This document shows, piece after piece, positions 1 to 7,469 of a stretch of 64,000 bases of DNA. The position numbers and the translations under genes are program-made. Source of the stretch: Phycisphaerales bacterium (GTDB taxonomy: Bacteria > Planctomycetota > Phycisphaerae > UBA1845 > Fen-1342); contig JALHJL010000027.1 of NCBI GenBank assembly GCA_022839625.1, positions 17,004-81,003 on the forward strand, written 5' to 3'. The notes beneath the pieces are model-generated. The model worked only from the letters and a program-made list of their open reading frames with translations. It did not search any database and was not told where the DNA came from. How positions within the stretch are numbered: position 1 is the stretch's first letter; every line of letters starts with the position of its first letter.

Positions 1-15
1 GGGGGAGGCGTGACG

Positions 16-576
16 ATGCCAGCAAGTAGCGCAGCGGCCGAGTCGGTCGCGCCGGTGGAGCGCTGGCTACCTGTTCCTGAATCACAGGGGATGTATAGCG
101 TGAGCAACTTGGGGCGGGTACGGAGCGAACTGGCTCAGAAGGGCCGCCCCCCGGGTCGCATCATGCGGTGTGGCCCGGATTCCAAAGGGTACCTGAAATT
201 CCACATGTCGCTGCCGGGCGGAATCGACCGCATGATCACGGTGCATCGCGCTGTGGCCTTGGCCTTTCTCGGTCCACGCCCGCCCGGCAAGCAGATCAAT
301 CACCGCTCGGGCGACAAGCGGGACAATCGTGTGGTGAATCTCGAGTACGTGACGGGTCTGCAGAACATCCGGCACGCGCGGGCGGCGGGGCTGTTCGCGG
401 CGAATCAGCCACGAGGCCAAAGACACGGGATGTCCAGACTGACCGAAGACCAGGTGCGGCAGATTCGATCGCTTCAAGGCACTACGACGCTGGTAGAACT
501 TGCTCGGCGCTACGGGGTGGCAAAGCAGACCGTTCATCACGTGGTAAGGCGTAGGACCTGGCAACACGTCACCTGA
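16..576 (+). CDS. HNH homing endonuclease (NUMOD4-HNH-HTH)
   Basis: A probable free-standing homing endonuclease of a phage. Residues about 17-37 carry the NUMOD4 signature (W, then YSVSNLGRVRS). An HNH core follows at about 75-120 (VHRAVALAFLG, then INHRSGDKRDN and NLE), and a C-terminal helix-turn-helix (ELARRYGVAKQTVHHV) likely reads target DNA. Such enzymes nick or cut intron-less or intein-less alleles and are passengers of phage late operons. The ATG at 16 is preferred over the in-frame GTG at 10, because the purine-rich GGGGGAGG at 1-8 then lies 7 nt upstream. It sits immediately before the DUF2190 gene and looks like an insertion into a structural operon. Domain order and length (186 aa) are normal for the family. 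Confidence 0.85.
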   Translation: MPASSAAAESVAPVERWLPVPESQGMYSVSNLGRVRSELAQKGRPPGRIMRCGPDSKGYLKFHMSLPGGIDRMITVHRAVALAFLGPRPPGKQINHRSGDKRDNRVVNLEYVTGLQNIRHARAAGLFAANQPRGQRHGMSRLTEDQVRQIRSLQGTTTLVELARRYGVAKQTVHHVVRRRTWQHVT

Positions 577-590
577 CAGGAGCGTGAACA

Positions 591-929
591 ATGGCAATGC
601 AGGCAACATTCGTACATGACGGCCGCTCGATCGACTACACGCCCGGCTCGGCCGTGGCCGCGGGCGACGTCATCGTGCAGGGCGAGCTGGTCGGTATCGC
701 CCGCACCCCGATCGCGGCGAACGCGCTGGGGTCGCTGGCGGTGGCCGGCGTGTTCGACTTCGCCAAGGCGACCGGCGGCGGCACCGCGATCACCGCGGGC
801 GCTAACGTCTATTGGGACGACACGAACAACGTCGCCACGACCACCGCGACCGGCAACAAGCTGATCGGCAAGTGCGTGAAGGCGGCCGCGGATGGCGCGG
901 CCACGGTACGCGTGCGGCTGATGCAGTAG
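591..929 (+). CDS. Capsid decoration / DUF2190 protein
   Basis: A 112-residue protein that fits the DUF2190 family of phage head-decoration or capsid-stabilising proteins. It has the typical small all-beta pattern with alternating Val/Ala/Gly: an early FVHDGRSIDYTPGSAVAAGDVI, a middle IAANALGSLAVAGVFDFAKA, and a closing GAATVRVRLMQ. An AGGAG ribosome-binding site at 578-582 lies 8 nt before the ATG. The gene follows the HNH endonuclease and precedes head-tail joining genes, which is where decoration proteins sit next to the major capsid gene. The capsid gene itself would be to the left of the window. Confidence 0.75.
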   Translation: MAMQATFVHDGRSIDYTPGSAVAAGDVIVQGELVGIARTPIAANALGSLAVAGVFDFAKATGGGTAITAGANVYWDDTNNVATTTATGNKLIGKCVKAAADGAATVRVRLMQ

Positions 930-939
930 GAGCGCCGGC

Positions 940-1323
940 GTGGCCGACCTGCTCGAACAAGGCGCGGCGTGGCTGCAGGAGCAGCGCACGCGTCACCTGT
1001 CGCGGACGGTCAGTTACCTCCGCGGTGGCGACAGCGTGGACCTGCCGGCCACCATCGGCCAGACCACGTTCGAGCAGGCCGACGAGTACGGCGTCATCCA
1101 CCGGACGCAGTCGCGCGATTACCTGATCTCGGCGGCGGACCTCGTCCTGGCGGGCAAGCTGGAGCTGCCCAAGCCCGGCGACCGCATCCGGGAAACGGAC
1201 GGCGACCAAATCTTCCTCTACGAGGTGATGGCGCCGGGCGGCGAGCCCCCCTGGCGGTACAGCGATGCGCATCGCCGCACGCTGCGGATTCACACGAAGT
1301 TCGTGGGGATGGAGCGGACATGA
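940..1323 (+). CDS. Phage head-tail connector-like protein, hypothetical
   Basis: A 127-residue phage protein of uncertain family. The GTG start has a TAGGAG box 7 nt upstream, and the stop overlaps the next ATG (ATGA), so it belongs to the same operon. The middle and C-terminal part (LPKPGDRIRETDGDQIFLYEVM and WRYSDAHRRTLRIHTKFVG) reads like the compact beta-barrel of head-closure or connector proteins in siphophages. Position after the capsid decoration gene supports that role. This is inferred from position and length; no diagnostic motif was recognised. Confidence 0.5.
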   Translation: MADLLEQGAAWLQEQRTRHLSRTVSYLRGGDSVDLPATIGQTTFEQADEYGVIHRTQSRDYLISAADLVLAGKLELPKPGDRIRETDGDQIFLYEVMAPGGEPPWRYSDAHRRTLRIHTKFVGMERT

Positions 1324-1562
1324 GCGAGACGCAGAACCAGACGTGCTCCAGCGAGCCGAGCTGCCTCAAGGACGTGCGCGAGATCCGCTCCGTCGTCTTC
1401 GGCAACGGCCACCCCGAGAAGTCGCTGCTGGTGCGCATGGAGCGCGTCGAGTCCCGGCTGGCGGTGATCCAGAAGCTCTCGTTCGCCACGCTCTGCGGCG
1501 TGGGCACGCTGCTGCTCAAGTTCGTGGGGGCGTGGATCGAAGGCCTGATGCGAGGATCGTGA
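1320..1562 (+). CDS. Small membrane protein, XhlA-like
   Basis: An 80-residue ORF whose ATG overlaps the preceding stop as ATGA. It has a charged N-terminal half predicted to be helical (HPEKSLLVRMERVESRLAVIQ), then one hydrophobic segment (LSFATLCGVGTLLLKFVGAWI) and a short cytoplasmic tail. That layout resembles the XhlA-type hemolysin/holin-associated family, in which a coiled coil is followed by one membrane span. Two early cysteines (CSSEPSC) are unusual. It could help cell lysis, but the position inside the head-tail genes is odd for a lysis gene, so the role is tentative. Confidence 0.5.
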   Translation: MSETQNQTCSSEPSCLKDVREIRSVVFGNGHPEKSLLVRMERVESRLAVIQKLSFATLCGVGTLLLKFVGAWIEGLMRGS

Positions 1563-1565
1563 GCC

Positions 1566-2000
1566 ATGCCCGACAGCACCATCATCGCGCTGGCCGACGC
1601 CATCGTGGCCAAGCTTCAGGAGGGCACGTTCAGCGTGCCTTGCGAGATCGCCCGTGGCTACCGGCCGGTCGTTGAGCTACCAGCGCTCGCCGTCGCCAAG
1701 GTGACGGTCATCCCGAAGAGCCTGTCCATCAGCGCGGCGACACGCGCCGACGGCTTCTACGACTGCGCGATCGACATCGGCGTGCAGCGCAAGGTCAACG
1801 CCGACGATCCGGCCGAACTCGACGCATTGATGAGGCTGGTGGAGGAACTCGGCGACCACTTGCGCGGCCAGCGGCTCGACGGCTTCACCGCCGCCGTGTG
1901 GCTGGCGCTCGAGAACGAGCCGGTGTTCGCGCCGGAGCACCTCGAGCAGTACCGGCAGTTCACGAGCGTGTTGACGGTCACGTATCGGGTGCGGAGGTGA
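1566..2000 (+). CDS. Phage tail completion/terminator-like protein, hypothetical
   Basis: A 144-residue protein in the position of tail terminator or head-tail completion proteins, between the connector-like gene and the tail tube. The sequence alternates helices (ALADAIVAKLQEG, ELDALMRLVEELGDHLRG) and a conserved-looking final beta strand (YRQFTSVLTVTYRVRR), as in minor tail proteins that cap the tube. No motif settles the family. Function is inferred from gene order in siphovirus-type late modules. Confidence 0.45.
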   Translation: MPDSTIIALADAIVAKLQEGTFSVPCEIARGYRPVVELPALAVAKVTVIPKSLSISAATRADGFYDCAIDIGVQRKVNADDPAELDALMRLVEELGDHLRGQRLDGFTAAVWLALENEPVFAPEHLEQYRQFTSVLTVTYRVRR

Positions 2001-2006
2001 ACGGCC

Positions 2007-2714
2007 ATGCCGCTGCAGTGGTTTGCGGGTTTCGAGGCGTTCGACCTCGCGGAAGTGGTCACATTCAGCGGGGCCACGGTCGGCGCGACCTACAAGCGCA
2101 GCGGCGCCTGCGGCTGCCGACTGACCGTGCCGACCGGCACCACGCTGGTGAACATCGCACTGGGCAATGGCTACGACGCGAACGGGAACCCGACCACGGT
2201 CAGCCGGACGGCGTACACAATCGGATTCGGGTTGCGCGTGATTGCGCTGCCGCAGACGCCGGGCCAATGGGAACACCTGCTGTTCATCGGATCGGGCGTG
2301 ACCCATCGGGCGTCGCTGCGACTGGGCGAGGATGGCACGTTGCGGCTGCACATCGGCGCGGTGGGCTCGCCGCACCTCGGGAGTTTCGGGCGGGTCGACC
2401 TGAACCGCTGGTACTACTGCGAACTGGCGGTGCTGTTCGACCGCTACACCTGGCGGATGGACGGGAGAGTCGTGGCGCAGGGTCTCGGCGGGCCGGGCGG
2501 GTCGATGAACGTGGCCTACCTGGGCAAGCGCTACAACCTGGCCTCGCAGGGCTACACGGTCGAGGTGGACGACCTGTACACGTGCGACGACGCCACGTTG
2601 TTCGGACCCACGGTACGCGTGGCGCGGCTCAATGCGAACGCGAACGGGTCGCAGTTCGGCTGGTACCCGTACCCGAGCGAGCCGCCGCCCGAGGTCGAGC
2701 CAAAGGGAGCCTGA
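2007..2714 (+). CDS. LamG/concanavalin-like structural protein
   Basis: A 235-residue protein with a strong GGAGGTGA site 5 nt before the ATG. The beta-rich sequence (FGLRVIAL, GQWEHLLFIGSG, ASLRLGEDGTLRLHIG, NRWYYCELAVLFD, YTWRMDGRVVAQG, VEVDDLYTCDD) has the alternation typical of a LamG or concanavalin A-like jelly roll. Such domains in phages bind sugars or decorate capsids and tails. The final residues are low-complexity (YPYPSEPPPEVEPKG). It is probably a surface-exposed structural protein; the exact location in the virion cannot be told. Confidence 0.5.
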   Translation: MPLQWFAGFEAFDLAEVVTFSGATVGATYKRSGACGCRLTVPTGTTLVNIALGNGYDANGNPTTVSRTAYTIGFGLRVIALPQTPGQWEHLLFIGSGVTHRASLRLGEDGTLRLHIGAVGSPHLGSFGRVDLNRWYYCELAVLFDRYTWRMDGRVVAQGLGGPGGSMNVAYLGKRYNLASQGYTVEVDDLYTCDDATLFGPTVRVARLNANANGSQFGWYPYPSEPPPEVEPKGA

Positions 2715-2715
2715 C

Positions 2716-3390
2716 GTGGACTACTGGGAATACGTCAGCCAGGTTCAGCAGGACGGCGACACCACCTACCTCGACGGCAGCTACCCCGGTGCGGTGTTCA
2801 ACGTCGGCGTCGCCGATGTGGCGCTCGCGCCCGGCGAACGCATTGTCGCGGCAGCTGCGGCGGTGTGCTGGCGTAACAACAGCGGCGGAAACGGGCGTGT
2901 CACACTCCGAGTCGGCGCCGGCGAACAGGCCACGGCCAACTTCAACCCGAGCGGTGCGTACGACACGGTCTTCGTCTTTGCCCGTAACTCCCCGGCGACG
3001 GCCAAGCCGTGGACGCGGGCGGAGGTCAACGCCGCGCTGGTCGGGGCGGTCGTCAACACGGGCTATGGCCTGCGGGCCACCCAGGCCGGGTTGCACGTGC
3101 TGCTGTACACGCCGCCCGTAGTGCCCCTCAAACCGAAGGAGTGGCCCATGAACTTCAAGGCGCTCGATTCACTGACGGCCACGGGCTCGGACCAGGCCGT
3201 CGAGGTGCCACGCGGCGCCACGCTGATCGTGCGTCCGCTGGCCGCGAACGTGGAGGTCCGCGACGTGTCCGCTGCGGCCGCGAAGCTGACGATCCCGGCC
3301 GACTCGATGGTCATGCTTGGGCCGTCGTACGGCCAGACGGTGTACCTGCGGGCCACGGCCGGCACGGTGATCGAGCTCGGGCTCACGTAG
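2716..3390 (+). CDS. Phage structural protein, hypothetical, possible internal start
   Basis: A 224-residue protein beginning at a GTG 1 nt after the previous stop. The first 140 residues look like a beta-sandwich structural domain (GRVTLRVGAGEQATANF). After a Pro/Lys linker, the last 80 residues (from MNFKALDSL) look like a second small beta domain. A good AAGGAG box sits just upstream of an in-frame ATG at 3148, so the C-terminal domain may also be made separately as an 80-residue protein. Neighbours are the LamG-like gene and the tail tube gene. No family was recognised. Confidence 0.5.
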   Translation: MDYWEYVSQVQQDGDTTYLDGSYPGAVFNVGVADVALAPGERIVAAAAAVCWRNNSGGNGRVTLRVGAGEQATANFNPSGAYDTVFVFARNSPATAKPWTRAEVNAALVGAVVNTGYGLRATQAGLHVLLYTPPVVPLKPKEWPMNFKALDSLTATGSDQAVEVPRGATLIVRPLAANVEVRDVSAAAAKLTIPADSMVMLGPSYGQTVYLRATAGTVIELGLT

Positions 3391-3418
3391 TGCGTCCGGC
3401 AGTCATGGAGGACTGAAC

Positions 3419-3835
3419 ATGGCGAACTTCGTTCTTGGGATGAACGCCAAGCTGTACCACGGCGCGGCCGGCAACCCCGCATCCACCGAAATGACCAACG
3501 TCCGCAACGTCACGCTGAATCTGGAGGCGGGCGAGGCGGACGTCACCACGCGGGCCAATCAGGGCTGGCGGGCGACGGCGCCCACGCTGCGCGAATGCTC
3601 GGTCGAGTTCGAGATGGTCTGGGACCCCGCCGATGCGGGATTCACCGCGATCAAGAACGCCTACCTCACCGCCGGCCTGATCGCGCTGAAGGTGCTGGAC
3701 AAGGAGGGCGGCCAGGGACCGGACGGCGACTTCTCGATCACTTCCTTCAGCCGCAGCGAGGAGCTGGAGGAGGCGATCACGGTCAGCGTCACCGCCAAGC
3801 TCGCGGTGTATCGCACCTGGGTGACGGGGAGCTGA
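3419..3835 (+). CDS. Major tail tube protein
   Basis: A 138-residue protein with the signature of siphophage tail tube subunits. It has an N-terminal strand set (FVLGMNAKLYHG), NVRNVTLNLEAGEADVTTR, an ECSVEFEMVWDP loop, and a closing strand (LEEAITVSVTAKLAVY). Subunits of this fold stack as hexamers to form the tail tube. GGAGGAC lies 5 nt before the ATG. The gene is followed directly by the tail assembly chaperone pair and, after two genes, the tape measure, which is the canonical order. Confidence comes from both sequence character and order. Confidence 0.75.
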   Translation: MANFVLGMNAKLYHGAAGNPASTEMTNVRNVTLNLEAGEADVTTRANQGWRATAPTLRECSVEFEMVWDPADAGFTAIKNAYLTAGLIALKVLDKEGGQGPDGDFSITSFSRSEELEEAITVSVTAKLAVYRTWVTGS

Positions 3836-3840
3836 CGGCC

Positions 3841-4326
3841 ATGAAGACCTTTACCGACAACGCCGGCCGAACATGGACCCTGGCCATCAATGTCGACGTG
3901 CTGAAGCGCGTGCGCGGCCTCGTCGACGTGAACCTGCTCGACATCATCGACGGCAAGCTCATCGAGCGGCTGTACCGCGATCCGGTGCTCCTGTGCGACG
4001 TCGTCTACGCCGTGTGCAAGCCCGAGGCGGACGCGAAGAGCGTCAGCGATGAGGACTTCGGCCGCGCGATGGCGGGCGACGCGATCGAGCAGGCGACCAA
4101 GGCCCTGCTGGAGGAACTCGTGGGTTTTTCCCCGAGCCCGAGAGATCGGGCGAATCTGCAGCGCGTGCTCGAGACCACTTGGCGGGTGATGGACAAGGCG
4201 CGCGATCTGGTCGAGGCCCGGCTGGCCACGGTCGACGCGGAGCAGATCGTCGCCCAAGCGCTGGCGACATCTGGGATCTCATCTGGCAGTGCGCCGGAAT
4301 CGCCGGCGTCGACCCCGGACGGCTGA
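3841..4326 (+). CDS. Tail assembly chaperone, gpG-like (frame-0 product)
   Basis: A 161-residue protein between the tail tube and tape measure genes, the position of lambda gpG-type chaperones that coat the tape measure during tail assembly. Its N-terminus (KTFTDNAGRTWTLAINVDVLKRVR) and helical body fit the family. The coding character is good until about residue 140, then degenerates to a Ser/Pro/Gly tail up to the stop. At the same point the minus-1 frame becomes protein-like. This suggests the downstream ORF is reached by a programmed minus-1 frameshift, as in lambda G/GT. GGGGAG precedes the ATG. Confidence 0.7.
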   Translation: MKTFTDNAGRTWTLAINVDVLKRVRGLVDVNLLDIIDGKLIERLYRDPVLLCDVVYAVCKPEADAKSVSDEDFGRAMAGDAIEQATKALLEELVGFSPSPRDRANLQRVLETTWRVMDKARDLVEARLATVDAEQIVAQALATSGISSGSAPESPASTPDG

Positions 4327-4565
4327 CGCTGCGCGAGCTGCTCGCGCTGGCCGAGGCGCGCGCCAAGGATGAGTGGGCGCGAATGAGCGCGCTGCTGGCG
4401 CTCGTCGCAAACTGCCATCGCGACCCCAAGAAGACGCGGGTTTTCCGGCCCGCGGATTTCGACCCGTTCGCACCGCGGACCGCGCCGGTGGAGGTCGGAA
4501 TGGAAGCGATCAAGGAGTTCTTTACCACAGGCAAACTCCCGGGCACGGATGCCCGGGTGCAGTGA
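4179..4565 (+). CDS. Tail chaperone extension (gpT-like), reached by frameshift
   Basis: An ORF in the minus-1 frame relative to the upstream chaperone. It overlaps that gene and has no ATG or GTG start, only a TTG at 4179. Its first part is Arg/Gly-rich shadow sequence. Real coding appears to begin at about 4266 (GDIWDLIWQCAGIAGVDP), continuing with RLTLRELLALAEARAKDEW and DPKKTRVFRPADFDPF, typical of the second chaperone half. It is therefore expected to be fused to the upstream protein. A canonical G_GGT_TTT heptamer occurs in phase at 4122-4128, but lies about 45 codons before the coding switch. No classical slippery site was seen at the switch itself. Confidence 0.6.
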   Translation: MAGDGQGARSGRGPAGHGRRGADRRPSAGDIWDLIWQCAGIAGVDPGRLTLRELLALAEARAKDEWARMSALLALVANCHRDPKKTRVFRPADFDPFAPRTAPVEVGMEAIKEFFTTGKLPGTDARVQ

Positions 4566-4593
4566 TGTGAGGCAAAGCGTAAGGAGAATGCAC

Positions 4594-4947
4594 ATGCCTC
4601 TTCCGGAAGAAGTCGTGCAGAGTGTGTCGTCCACCAACTTCAAGTCGCTGGGCGACGGTCCGTCGTTCTACCACAACCTGGCGATGAGCAACGCGGTCAA
4701 CCAGCAGAACCTGGCGGCGCAGAATGCGATTGCGCAGCAGCAGGCGCTGGGCACCGTGCTGACCGCCGCGGTGGGCAAGATCGTCAAGGCCCTGACCGAG
4801 GCGGACGCCGAGGAGGCGGTGTCGCTCAGCAAGGTCATGAGCGGCGACGATGTGGCCCAGAAGATCGCCAGCCTGATCGGGGCGCTGGGCTTCGGCCAGA
4901 TCGGGGCCAAGACGGCCCAGACCACGCCGCCGCCGACCGGCACGTAG
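4594..4947 (+). CDS. RebB-like (R-body/killing-trait family) protein
   Basis: A 117-residue protein resembling the RebB family, the building blocks of bacterial R-bodies. The matching region is TNFKSLGDGPSF followed by an Asn/Gln/Ala-rich helix (NAVNQQNLAAQNAIAQQQ), as in RebB proteins (typically NVKVLGDAPA then a helix ending NQQQ). The start is the second ATG at 4594, because AAGGAG at 4581-4586 then sits 7 nt away. It lies between the tail chaperones and the gp10-like gene, an unexpected place for this family. A phage helical assembly role is possible. The similarity is recognised by eye only. Confidence 0.5.
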   Translation: MPLPEEVVQSVSSTNFKSLGDGPSFYHNLAMSNAVNQQNLAAQNAIAQQQALGTVLTAAVGKIVKALTEADAEEAVSLSKVMSGDDVAQKIASLIGALGFGQIGAKTAQTTPPPTGT

Positions 4948-5029
4948 TCGGCTCCCGTGATTGCGCCCGCGGAGTGGCCGATGCGGCGCTCCGCGGGCGT
5001 TTTCCTACGCCGGGGACGAGGTGTGCGGC

Positions 5030-5467
5030 ATGATCACGATGCGGATCAAGTCCCTGTTCTTCGACAAGCAGACCGTGCTGCGCGCCGTGGATAAGGCCAA
5101 GCGCGCCGTGCTGTCGAAGGCGGGCGCGTTCATCCGCACCACCGCCAAGCACAGCATCCGCACGAAGAAGGGCAGCGCGCCGGCGGGCCAACCGCCTCAC
5201 TCACACGAGGGCTCGCTGCGCCGGCTGATCTACTTCGGGTACGACCCGGCCAGCGATTCGGTCGTGATCGGTCCAGTGGGTTTCAATCGCAGCACTGCTC
5301 CCAACGTGCTCGAGTTCGGCGGCAAGACCGAGGTCAGGCGCCGGCGGCGCGGCCAGGTCGTCCGCACCCGCGTGAGCATCGATCAGCGGCCGTTCATGGG
5401 CCCGGCGCTGGAAAAGGAGCGGCCGCAGCTCCCGAAGCGCTGGGGCGGCAGCGTGCGCGGAGGGTAG
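5030..5467 (+). CDS. HK97 gp10-like tail completion protein
   Basis: A 145-residue basic protein matching the HK97 gp10 family of head-tail joining or tail completion proteins. It has an N-terminal helix (VLRAVDKAKRAVLSKAGAFIR), the family hallmark around KKGSAPAGQPPHSHEGSLRRLI, a central GPVGFNRSTAPNVLEFGG, and the C-terminal RPFMGPALEKE. The ATG at 5030 is favoured by an upstream GAGG. A GTG at 5021 in the same frame is possible. It is followed 3 nt later by the tape measure gene. In most phages this gene precedes the tail tube, so the order here is slightly rearranged. Confidence 0.75.
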   Translation: MITMRIKSLFFDKQTVLRAVDKAKRAVLSKAGAFIRTTAKHSIRTKKGSAPAGQPPHSHEGSLRRLIYFGYDPASDSVVIGPVGFNRSTAPNVLEFGGKTEVRRRRRGQVVRTRVSIDQRPFMGPALEKERPQLPKRWGGSVRGG

Positions 5468-5470
5468 CCG

Positions 5471-7459
5471 ATGGCCAGCAGCAAGGGCATCCGCGCGGGT
5501 CGGGCATTCGTCGAGCTCGGCGTGGACGACAAGATCGCCAAGGGGCTGCAGAAGGCCGAGCAGCGGCTGAAGGCCTTCGGGGAGGGTGTCCGCTCGGTGG
5601 GCCTGAAGCTCGGGGCGCTGGGCTCGGCGGCGCTGACGTTCCTGGGCGGCACGGTGAAGGCCTTCGTCGACACCGGCGATGCGCTCGACGAGATGTCGGC
5701 CCGCACCGGCGTAAGCGTGGAGACGCTTTCGGAACTCGGCTGGGCCGCCGATCTGGCCGGCGCTGACCTGGAGACCCTCGAAACCGGCCTGCGCAAGATG
5801 CAGAAGGTGGTCACGGAGGCCGCCACAGGGTCCAAGTCGGCGACCGAGGCATTGGCGCGCCTGGGGCTGAGTGTCACCGACCTGGTCAATCTCAACCCCG
5901 AGCAGCAATTCAAGTTCATCGCCGATCGTCTCGCGAAGGTGCAGGACCCCACGTTGCGGGCCGCGCTGGCGATGGAGGTCTTCGGCAAGAGCGGGACGCG
6001 CCTGCTGCCGCTCTTGGCAGATGGCGCGAGGGGACTGGAGGAGTACCAGCGCAAAGCCCGTGAGCTCGGGCTCACCGTCTCGACCGAAACGGCGAAAGAC
6101 GCGGCCGCACTGGCCGACACGCTCGACACGCTCTGGCGCGTGCTGAAGCAGTCGGCGTTCACGATCGGCGCGGCGCTGGCGCCGACCATCAAGGATCTGG
6201 GCGATGCGGTCACACGCGTCGTGGTGCGCGTCACGGAATGGCTGAAGCAGAACAAAGCCCTGATTGTCACCGCGCTGCAGGTCGCGGCGGCCGTCACCGC
6301 TGTGGGGGTCGGCCTGATCGTGGCCGGGACGCTGATCTCGGGTGTCGGCGCGGTATTCGGCTGGCTGGCCACGGCCGTGACGGGCATCGGCGCGGCGTTC
6401 GGCGCGATTGGTGCTGCTTTGGCGGCCATCATCTCGCCGATCGGGCTGGTCATCACCGCGGCCGTGGCACTCGGCACGACGTTATTGGTCGTCACCGGTG
6501 CTGGGAGCGAGGCGCTGACCTGGCTCGGCGAGCAGTTCGGCCGCCTGCGCGACACTGTATATAAGGTAATGGGCGGGATCGCGGACGCCCTGGCCGCGGG
6601 CGACATCAATCTGGCCGCGCAGATCGTCTGGCTCAGCCTGAAGTTAGCGTGGCAGCAGGGTGTGGCGGCGCTGAACCGGGCGTGGCTCGAGGCCAAGCGC
6701 TTCTTCCTCAGCGTCGCCTACGGCATGTGGTACGGGGCCCTGGCGGCGGCCGAGATCGGCTTCCACGCGCTCGAGGTCGCCTGGATCGAGACCACGTCGT
6801 TCCTGTCGCAGACCTGGACCAGCTTCACGGCCGGGTTCCAGAAGGCCTGGAACACCGCCATCAACTGGACCACCAAGCGCTTGCTCGAGCTGTGGGGCCT
6901 GTTCGATGAGACGCTCGACGTCGACGCCGCCAAGCAGATGGCCGACGAGGACCTCTCGTCCGTCAACGCGGAGATCGACCGGCAGCGCGACGCCGCGCTG
7001 CAGGCCCGCGAAGCACAGCGCCAGGCCGAGCGCGAGCGCGCCAAGAGCACCCACGAAGGCGCACTGGAGGAGATCGGCCGTCAGGACCAGGACGCGCAGC
7101 GGCAGCTCGACCAGGAAACCGACGCCCGCGTCAAAGCAACCCAGCAGCAGCTCGACGAGGCCCGCAAGGCACTGGACGACGCCGTGGCCGAGGCCCGCCG
7201 CAAGCGCGAGGCGGCTGACGCAGAGGGTGGTGCGCCCAAACGGCCGCCCCGCGATCCCCTGGCCGGCCTGGACGATCAGCTCGCCGGCCTGGGCAGCCTG
7301 CTCGCCCAGAAGATCAGCGTGATCGGCACGTTCAACCCACTGGGCGCCGCCGGGCTGGGCGGCGGCAGCGCCGTCGAGCGGACGGCCCGCGCCACCGAGG
7401 AGACCGCCAAGCACACGAAGCGTCTGGCCGAAAGCGCCGGACGCATGACGTTCGCGTAG
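5471..7459 (+). CDS. Tail tape measure protein
   Basis: A 662-residue protein that sets tail length and crosses the host membrane during DNA injection. It opens with a basic region and coiled coil (KGLQKAEQRLKAFGEGVRSVGLK). An early domain contains TGVSVETLSELGWAADLAGA and FGKSGTRLLPLLADG, diagnostic of the TP901-type tape measure family. Several strongly hydrophobic Ala/Gly/Ile-rich segments follow at about residues 265-345, then a long charged coiled coil (about 495-590) rich in Gln, Arg and Glu. The size predicts a short to medium tail of roughly 100 nm or less by the usual scaling (inference). It is the anchor call for the late module. Confidence 0.9.
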   Translation: MASSKGIRAGRAFVELGVDDKIAKGLQKAEQRLKAFGEGVRSVGLKLGALGSAALTFLGGTVKAFVDTGDALDEMSARTGVSVETLSELGWAADLAGADLETLETGLRKMQKVVTEAATGSKSATEALARLGLSVTDLVNLNPEQQFKFIADRLAKVQDPTLRAALAMEVFGKSGTRLLPLLADGARGLEEYQRKARELGLTVSTETAKDAAALADTLDTLWRVLKQSAFTIGAALAPTIKDLGDAVTRVVVRVTEWLKQNKALIVTALQVAAAVTAVGVGLIVAGTLISGVGAVFGWLATAVTGIGAAFGAIGAALAAIISPIGLVITAAVALGTTLLVVTGAGSEALTWLGEQFGRLRDTVYKVMGGIADALAAGDINLAAQIVWLSLKLAWQQGVAALNRAWLEAKRFFLSVAYGMWYGALAAAEIGFHALEVAWIETTSFLSQTWTSFTAGFQKAWNTAINWTTKRLLELWGLFDETLDVDAAKQMADEDLSSVNAEIDRQRDAALQAREAQRQAERERAKSTHEGALEEIGRQDQDAQRQLDQETDARVKATQQQLDEARKALDDAVAEARRKREAADAEGGAPKRPPRDPLAGLDDQLAGLGSLLAQKISVIGTFNPLGAAGLGGGSAVERTARATEETAKHTKRLAESAGRMTFA

Positions 7460-7469
7460 GAGACCCGCG

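Noticed and set aside
4122..4128. G_GGT_TTT heptamer as the certain frameshift site
   Set aside because: It is in phase, but the new frame is not protein-like for the next 45 codons, so it is recorded as a candidate and not as the proven site.
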